NCBI RefSeq assembly: GCF_020379485.1
Contig: NC_063451.1
Span: 24,286,630 to 24,350,629, forward strand
Direction: 5' to 3'
DNA length: 64,000 nt
Source of the DNA: Brassica napus
Lineage: Eukaryota; Streptophyta; Magnoliopsida; Brassicales; Brassicaceae
Shown here: piece after piece, positions 57,178 to 64,000 of the stretch
How positions within the stretch are numbered: position 1 is the stretch's first letter
Layout: the number at the start of each line of letters is the position of its first letter
Position numbers and translations under genes: made by a program
The notes under the pieces: model-generated
Told to the model about the DNA's origin: nothing
Seen by the model: only the letters and a program-made list of their open reading frames with translations
Databases searched by the model: none

Positions 57178-59398
57178 TGTACTATTCATGCATTGTTTTG
57201 AACTATTTGGTCACACTTTTATTTATAATAATAAAGTCTTGGTTCTCATTTTCCCATGCGTTTGCTATTTATAAGTATTTCTATATCTGAGTGATTCTAA
57301 AGCTAAAAAAACTGGCAAATTTTATTGATGGATCAATCACTAGATTTTTCTTGAGGTTAGCTTTGAAAAGGAAGGGGCCGGGTGACAAAAACGAGTCATA
57401 GTAACACTTCAATTTGTAGGGATGATGATCAAGAATTAAAGACATCTAAGACAACAGTTTTCCCCTATGGAACAGACAACTGATTATAAGTTCTTGTAAA
57501 ACAAAAATCATCTAATCACTTCATGACCTATTCGAAATTCGGTTTATAGCCTAACCAAAATTTGATAAGGCCTTAATATCCACTAAGAACAATAATATTA
57601 AAATTACATTCAATATCCCTTAGTATCCTCAGTTGTGATACTAGCTCCGCTGCATCACACGGCTGGAGAGGAATCCTAACAGGGCGAGATTTGCTGATCG
57701 AGAACTTGGGATGGACTGTAGGTAACGGAAAAGATATTAATATCTGGTATTAAAATTACATTCAAAATGTCAATTTCACATATAAAATGTGATCAAGACT
57801 CATTTTCCAAAAAAAAATCCTTCATCTGTAAAAAAAGTTTTCTTAAAATTTTGGGTAACTTAATTTCTTATTTTAACTGAAATAGAAATAGTCTAAGGTC
57901 AAAACGAAAAAAGTTGAAATAGAAATATTATAAAAAGGTGGCGTTCGATGGGGGTAGTGGGCTAGGCTTAGTGTTACTCGGTGCAAAAGGGGCACCATCC
58001 GCCATCTACTTACGCGTTCTAACCATGTTCTCCTTAACTTTTTAATTTAATGTTACTTTTCTTTGTAAACTTAATTTAATAGTACTTGGAACAATGTTGA
58101 TACATTAATCTCATAGTCTATATACGTTGGTTTTAGCTAAGAAACAGAGAATACTGGTGGATATGGTCATTATACACAAATTAAACAAAGACAAGTGGTG
58201 AAATAAGCCAAGATATGTCAAACAATTGGTGAAGTAATACATGTGTGAGTTAGTTCTCCGAGACTCCGAGTATCATATGTAATGGAGCAAATGGACTGAA
58301 TATCTCTGGCTTTGAAAGATAGAAAACGATGGGGGAAACTGAATCATGATTAGTCATGTCAGTAACCAAAACTACTAGATTAATGTTTATTTCATTATTT
58401 TAAGTCTCTCCACAAATGTTCATAATTGAAAACAAGATTATATTTATTTAATAAGACATTTGAAATTAATCAGTCCTCCACTGTCTTCTTGAATTTTTCA
58501 TAAATAGACAAATGCATAAGTTACATTTTACAACTATAGTTTATGTGATCTAACTAAAATACATTTGTAATTTTAGCACAGAAGTAAAGTTTAGTGTAAG
58601 TACGTTCTAACTACTATAACCAATTTTGATGGAAACCTAATTATATATTACGTACTTTATATTTAGAGATATTTTGTTCATTATGTCATTAAAAAGATTT
58701 TTGGGAAACGTTTCTTTCAAATTTTAAAGAAAATTTTATTTTTAAGTGAAGATAAAAAATGAAAGAGATTTTTTTAACGTCTGGTTAATTATGATATTAC
58801 AACTATGAGAAATATTGAATAGACGACAATTCGTCTGGTCTGCGCTGCTCCGAGCCGTCTTATGAGATTCATGTCTGATGGTACGCCATGCACCATGCTG
58901 AAGATCTCTTGTAACATCTTTTTTTATAATCTGCATAATTTAGATTTTCTAAGGTTTGAACTCCAGACCTATTCTTAATCAAACAGATGGATTAAGGGGA
59001 CTTCCACGCAAAAAAAATGAAAGAGTTATGAATTACAAATAAAAACAAATATATATGTTATTAATACTTATTTTAATATACACATACCAACTTTTAAATA
59101 GTTAGATATCAAATGTTGGAAAGCACTAATTATTTACATAAAGAGTTTCTTTTGTACATGAACCTTCATAGGAAATTTCCGAAACAAATTAACAATGAAA
59201 AATAAAGCTTGCTAGCTACTAATGGCTCTGCTTTTTAAACATCGAATAAAATCAGCAACAAAATAGAATTTGTTTACGTAAGTACTATCTGCGTCTAATT
59301 AATAATACTCTTGTCTCTGATTAATATAATATTTCATTTTCAATTTGTTTATCATTTCACGGTCCGGTCCTATACAAGAAAGAGTCTCTGTTGCTCTC
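57178..59398. other. Intergenic DNA between the two ALMT genes
   Basis: No intact gene. It contains the small LINE-derived insertion at 57614-57747; otherwise AT-rich sequence without recognisable content. Confidence 0.45.
57614..57747 (+). pseudogene. LINE ORF2 fragment between 18-bp direct repeats
   Basis: Encodes SAASHGWRGILTGRDLLI then ENLGWTVGNGKDINIW, the conserved block found after the reverse transcriptase in plant L1-type ORF2 proteins. It is bounded by exact copies of TATTAAAATTACATTCAA (57596-57613 and 57748-57765). It is only 134 bp long and has no A-tail. Confidence 0.7.
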
Positions 59399-59406
59399 TA
59401 TAAATA
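59399..59406 (+). promoter_or_regulatory. TATA box of the second ALMT gene
   Basis: TATAAATA about 110 bp upstream of the start codons at 59508/59520. Confidence 0.5.
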
Positions 59407-59507
59407 AAATCCACGCATCGAGAGAAAACAACATGCCATCTGATACTTCTTTTTCTCCTTTTGGAAGTATTTAAGAGAACCAAAATCACTTAAGAGGTGA
59501 GTGATCA

Positions 59508-60344
59508 ATGAAAGGTGCAATGGAAAAAGTGAGAGAGATATGGAGAGAAGGGAGGAGAGTAGGAAAAGAAGACCCAAGAAGAATAGTTCATTCTTTCAAA
59601 GTGGGACTTGCTCTTGCTTTGGTCTCTTCCTTCTACTATTATCAACCTCTCTACGATAACTTTGGTGTCAATGCAATGTGGGCTGTCATGACCGTCGTCG
59701 TCGTCTTTGAATTTTCTGTAGGTTAGTCCGACATGTGATCAGAACCAGCCCCTTTAATATTTATGTCTGATATTTACGGAGTAAGTAGATTTAACATTGG
59801 TTTGGTGTGTACATAGGTGCCACACTTGGGAAAGGAATAAATAGAGCAGTGGCAACATTAGTAGCTGGAGGACTAGGAGTTGGAGCTCATCACCTAGCAA
59901 GTTTGTCCGGTCCAACAATAGAACCTATTCTACTCGCCGTCTTTGTCTTTGTGCAAGGTAACCATTATAACACTCATAACTTTATAGAGTACCAAGAAGA
60001 TTCGAATTTTTGGCACATAGTCACCTCGGGTATTATGTCCAGAACATTGAAACTCGAACTGGATACTATGAATCAGGTCCGATCTGGAGCATAGACAAAA
60101 GAATCAGTCGCCTAGGATATCACAAATTTATTTAACAATTTTAGTCGTACATGTATGTAGATATTATAAAAATGTATGAAGAATAAAGGCATAAAATTTT
60201 ATTTGAACGTACGTTGTACATGGGCACTGTTTCCATGACTAATGCATGGTATTATATTATATATGTGTGTGTGCAGCTGCGTTATCGACGTTCGTGAGGT
60301 TCTTCCCACGGGTGAAGGCGAGATATGATTACGGGATACTGATA
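59508..60344 (+). pseudogene. ALMT2: Second ALMT gene, cut in exon 3 by a Copia insertion
   Basis: Exon 1 from ATG 59508 ([12 protein letters not shown]; the second ATG at 59520 fits the family start better) to 59721, exon 2 59817-59957, exon 3 from 60277. They encode [47 protein letters not shown] and, in exon 3, [22 protein letters not shown]. At 60345 the sequence changes to a Copia LTR whose first bases (TGA) directly stop the frame. The remaining channel segments and cytosolic domain would have to lie beyond the element, outside this window. The visible exons have no other damage, so the insertion is probably what disabled the gene. Tandem copy of the gene at 54890. Confidence 0.9.
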
Positions 60345-60553
60345 TGATGAATAAAGAAGACCGAGTCTTTTGCTGTTTGTTTCGAGTATTTCTTGTTGTT
60401 TAAGTTATTTGAATAAGTCTTCCTCTGTTATAGGAAGTGGTTTAGTTGTTATCGAGTTTGTAGGAAGTAGTTGTACGATTTGTTATTTAAGCAACGCTTA
60501 CGTTGCCTTTGTCAAAATAAGAAAACAGAACTTTCGGTTTACAAAGAGTTTCA
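60345..60553 (+). repeat. 5' LTR of the third Copia element
   Basis: 209 bp, TG...CA ends (TGATGAATAAAG ... GAGTTTCA). The left border is set by the break in the ALMT exon and the right border by the primer binding site two bases later. Confidence 0.85.
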
Positions 60554-60555
60554 AG

Positions 60556-60567
60556 TGGTATCAGAGC
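60556..60567 (+). promoter_or_regulatory. Primer binding site (initiator-Met tRNA)
   Basis: Exact TGGTATCAGAGC, two bases after the LTR. Confidence 0.9.
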
Positions 60568-60615
60568 TCTGACAAAATCTGTTGTGAGTTCTAGGTGAAA
60601 TCAAAGTGAGAAGAG

Positions 60616-61344
60616 ATGACTGAAAAGGAGTCCTCGTTGAGCATTCCAAAGCTTGATGGAGATTATGAGCATTGGGCAATGCTCATGGAGAATTTGCTGA
60701 GATCCAAGGAGTGGTGGGAGCTGATCGAGACTGGGATCACTCAGCACGGAAGAAACGTGACGTTGACGGAAGCTCAGAGAACCGAGCTTGCAGATCTGAA
60801 GCTCAAAGACCTCAAGGTGAAGAACTATCTCTTTGCCTCCATCGACAAAAATGTTCTGAAGACGATCGTGAAGAAGGACACGGGAAAGGACATATGGGAG
60901 TCTCTGAAGGCAAAGTATCAGGGCAACACACGGGTGAAGAGTGCACAGCTTCAGAGGCTGAGAAGAAACTTTGAAGTGTTGGAGATGAAGGAGAGTGACT
61001 CAATCACGGACTACTTCTCCAGAGTCATGATGGTGTCTAACGACATGCGGAATCTTGGAGAAGAGATGCCAGATGAGAAGGTAGTCGAGAAGATCTTAAG
61101 AACACTTGTTGAAAAATTCACCTATGTGGTCTGTGCGATAGAAGAGTCAAAAGATATCAAAGACTTGTCGGTGGATGAGCTGCAGAGTTCACTACTTGTC
61201 CATGAGCAGAACCTGAGTAAACACACTGGAGAGGAACAAGCACTGAAGATGGAAGGAGGAAGAGGACGAGGTGGTTATTCTAATGGACGAGGGGGATATC
61301 AGAACAGAGGAAGAGGCAGTTACAGAGGAGGTCGTGGAGGATAA
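60616..61344 (+). pseudogene. Copia gag part of the third element
   Basis: Starts with ATG about 50 bp after the primer binding site. A gag domain (UBN2-type; DGDYEHWAMLMENLLRSKEW near the start, then SLKAKYQGNTRVKSAQLQRL) is followed by a glycine-arginine-rich linker. TAA at 61342-61344 stops it just before the zinc knuckle. The frame continues unbroken downstream, so this is one nonsense mutation rather than a domain boundary. Confidence 0.88.
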
Positions 61345-62409
61345 GACAGAGGAAGTGGAAGCTTTGACAAAAGCAACATCGAGTGCTACAAGTGCCATAA
61401 GTTGGGACATTTCAAAAATGAATGTCCTAGCTGGGAGAAGGCGGCTAACTATGCGGAACTGGAGGAAGATATCCTGTTGATGGCTCAAGTTGAGACTGAA
61501 GAAAGACATGTGTGGTACTTGGATTCCGGGTGTAGCAATCACATGTGTGGAAACAAGGAATGGTTCTTCGAGTTTGACAACAAGTTCAGACAACAAGTGA
61601 AGCTTGGAGATAATAGGCGGATGCAAGTGGAAGGGAAAGGCAACTTAAGGTTGGAGATTAATGGTGTCATTCAAGTGATCACTGCAGTCTACTTCGTGCC
61701 GGGGTTGAAGAATAATTTGTTATCTGTGGGTCGGTTGCAGCAGAAAGGGTTGAGGATCATAATCGAGGAAGATACGTGTGAGATTTGGCACAAACAACAG
61801 CGCAGGCTGATCATGCACTCTGTAATGACCACAAACAGGATGTTTGTAGTAACTGCTATCGTCAAGGAGCCTAAGGAAGCACTAGAAGCAAATCAAGTTC
61901 AGAGTGTGGTGGAGACGTTGGAGGAAACTTGGCACAAACGCTTCGGACATCTGAATCACAACAGTTTGCTAACGTTAGCAGATAAGGCAATGGTGGAAGG
62001 TCTACCAAAGATCAACATCAATGGGACAGTGTGTGAAGTATGTATGAAGGGGAAGCAGATTAGAGAGAAGATACCAAAGAAGAGTCTATGGAGAGCAACA
62101 CGACGACTGGAGCTGATTCACAGCGACATATGCAGGCCTATCTCACCCACATCTGAAAGCGGCAAGAGGTACATAATCAATTTCATTGATGAGTATAGCC
62201 GAAAATGCTGGACCTTCTTTCTTGCTAAGAAATCAGAGGCGCTGAGAACCTTCAAGGAGTTCAAGAATGCTGCAGAGAGGGAAAGTGGGGAGCTGCTTGT
62301 CTGTCTCAGAACAGACAGAGGTGGGGAATACAACTCCAAGGCGTTTCAGGACTTCTGCGTGGAACACGGTATCAAACGGCAACTGACAGCTGCATACACG
62401 CCCCAGTAG
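61345..62409 (+). pseudogene. Copia nucleocapsid-protease-integrase part of the third element
   Basis: In frame with gag. It has a zinc knuckle CYKCHKLGHFKNEC (CX2CX4HX4C), the protease site WYLDSGCSNHM, and the GAG-pre-integrase block (WHKRFGHL ... CEVCMKGKQ). The integrase core follows with IHSDICRP and LRTDRGGEY, ending at TAG 62407-62409 inside the conserved block that normally reads PQ-Q-NG. The second Gln codon is replaced by the stop. Confidence 0.9.
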
Positions 62410-62919
62410 AACGGCGTAGCGGAAAGAAAGAACAGAAGCATCATGAATATGGTGAGGTGCATGCTGTTTGGCATGAAGGTACCGCTCAGGTATTGGACAG
62501 AGGCAACGCAATATGCTGTTCACATCCTCAACAGAAGCCCAACAAAGAGACTAGGAGAAGTAACACCAAGTGAAAAGTGGAGCAATCACAAGCCGACTGT
62601 AGAACATCTTCGTGTGTTTGGCTGTGTAGCTTATGCGCTTGTACCTTATGAGAAGCGTGTGAAGCTAGATGAGAAGTGCGTGAGATGCGTCATGTTTGGT
62701 GTGAGTAAGGAGTCAAAAGCTTATAGACTTTATGATCCCATCGGGAAGAGGATTATAATAAGCAAAGACGTGAGGTTTGACGAGGAGATGCAGTGGAGTT
62801 GGGAAGGTAATAACAATGAAGAGAAGTTTGTCGAATGTTTAGATGATGAAGCTGAAGAAGAGAAGAATCAGGGTGAGAATCTGGAGGCAGAACCGGTAGC
62901 AAATGAAGAAATGGTATAA
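62410..62919 (+). pseudogene. Copia integrase C-terminal part and linker of the third element
   Basis: Continues the same frame (NGVAERKNRSIMNMVRCML, with the third catalytic acid of integrase, then [12 protein letters not shown] and YRLYDPIGKRIIISKDVRF). It passes into an acidic linker and stops at TAA 62917-62919. Confidence 0.88.
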
Positions 62920-64000
62920 GAAGAACATGTTCCTGCACCAGAAGCGGTAGAAGAAAATGTTCCTGCAACAAGAGAGGGATCAAACACAGGCAGAGCAGGA
63001 AGGAGCAAACTCAAACCAGTCTGGATGAAAGATTACGTAGTTGATGGAAGGGGTCTGATTATGGAAGAAGATGGTGAAGAATTGATTGCCATGTTTGTCT
63101 CAGGTGATGATCCAGAGAAGTTTGAAGAAGCGGTCAGATATGATATATGGAGGAGAGCTATGGAAGCCGAGATTGAATCGATAGAAGAGAATGAGACATG
63201 GGAGTTAGTCAGTCTACCTGAGAACGCAAAGGTGATAGGCGTAAAATGGGTTTTCAAGACCAAGCTGAATGAAAGAGGAGAGGTGGATAAGTATAAAGCA
63301 AGGCTTGTGGCTAAGGGATTTCACCAAACCTATGGAGTAGACTTCCATGAAGTCTTTGCACCAGTGGCCAGATGGGACACAATCAGGTTGATACTTGGTC
63401 TTTCGGCTCAAAGGGGATGGAGCGTTTACCAACTAGATGTGAAGAGCGCGTTCCTGCACGGTGAGCTAAAGGAGGATGTTTACGTGGAACAACCCAAGGG
63501 GTTTGAGTCTCAGGATGATGGTGAGAAGGTTTACAAGTTAAAGAAGGCTTTATATGGCCTGAGACAAGCTCCTAGGGCCTGGTACAGTAGGATCGAGAGT
63601 TACTTTATGAGGGAAGGCTTTGAGAAGTGTTACTGCGAACACACATTGTTTGTAAAAACAGAAGGAGGGAACTCGTTGATCATCAGTCTGTACGTCGATG
63701 ATCTCATCTACACCAGCAACTCGGAAAGCATGCTTGATAGCTTCAAAAAATCGATGCAAGAAGAGTTCTCTATGACGGATTTAGGGAAGATGAAGTACTG
63801 TCTAGGTGTGGAGGTTATACAAGATGAGGCTGGGATCTTTATAAGTCAGAGAAAGTATGCTCTGGATACTCTGAAGAAGTATGGGATGCAGGACTGCAAT
63901 GCTGTGAGAAATCCGATGGTTCCAGGCAACAAACTGACAAAGAGAGGAGCTGGAGAAGAAGTAGATCCAACGGCTTACAAGCAACTTGTGGGAAGCTTGA
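62920..64000 (+). pseudogene. Copia reverse transcriptase part of the third element, incomplete at window edge
   Basis: Same frame, open to the end of the window. Blocks [47 protein letters not shown] and the catalytic YVDD (in ISLYVDDLIYTS) are intact. RNase H would begin at about the window edge. Confidence 0.9.

Larger units (their letters stand above)
60345..64000 (+). mobile_element. Copia LTR retrotransposon inserted in ALMT exon 3 (runs off window)
   Basis: 5' LTR (60345-60553), primer binding site, and a single gag-pol frame from 60616 to the window edge, open except for three stops. The 3' LTR and the right target duplication are outside the window. Confidence 0.92.

Noticed and set aside
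58935..59010. tRNA-like B box (GGTTTGAACTCC)
   Set aside because: No A box at the right distance and no cloverleaf; not a tRNA, and a SINE could not be supported.

Overview
The window is nuclear DNA of a flowering plant, almost certainly a Brassicaceae species (Brassica-like). The reasons are short-intron genes with GT-AG borders, host genes that read as close relatives of Arabidopsis thaliana LSG1, BSL2 and ALMT1/ALMT2 in the same order as on the upper arm of A. thaliana chromosome 1 (gene order from memory), and Copia, LARD, Helitron, LINE, MULE and PIF/Harbinger elements of the types common in that family. No database was searched; all homology calls are from reading motifs.

Layout. 1-3396: AT-rich, with three 0.6 kb tandem repeats. 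3402-8221: a young, nearly intact minus-strand Copia element, coding-complete except for one in-frame TGA. 8416-19147: a minus-strand Helitron-type region holding an RPA70-like (DUF223/OB-fold) pseudogene. This is split by a rearranged Copia composite (9274-14367) that ends in an inverted LTR, and interrupted upstream by a non-autonomous LTR element (15557-18685, target duplication ATAAC). 19148-23105: AT-rich with Helitron-like ends. 23106-25537: a second, plus-strand RPA70-like pseudogene. 25540-28050: low-complexity DNA with an (AG)60 tract. 28052-29703: a 5'-truncated L1-type LINE. 30866-37562: three tandem copies of a 1.29 kb non-coding unit. The first is interrupted by a 2.46 kb element with a 9-bp target duplication and telomere-like repeats, the third by a Helitron-like insertion. 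37936-40725: a PIF/Harbinger element whose Myb-like and transposase proteins are fused.

40878-60344 is the gene-bearing part: LSG1 (60S ribosome-assembly GTPase, 7 exons), BSL2 (Kelch-phosphatase of brassinosteroid signalling, 21 exons, 992 codons before the stop), a decayed zinc alcohol dehydrogenase copy, an intact ALMT malate channel gene (6 exons, 498 codons before the stop), and a second ALMT gene cut in exon 3 by a Copia element that fills the window to its right edge.

The host genes are independent transcription units on the plus strand, with no operon logic. The accessory half is a nest of insertions whose order can be read from target duplications, from an empty site in a paralogous tandem copy, and from internal duplications. 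The best candidates for something unusual are the inverted-LTR Copia composite, the 2.46 kb 9-bp-duplication element with telomere-like repeats and a repeated TAGTATAGTAC motif, the fused Myb-transposase frame, and the Copia insertion that breaks ALMT exon 3.
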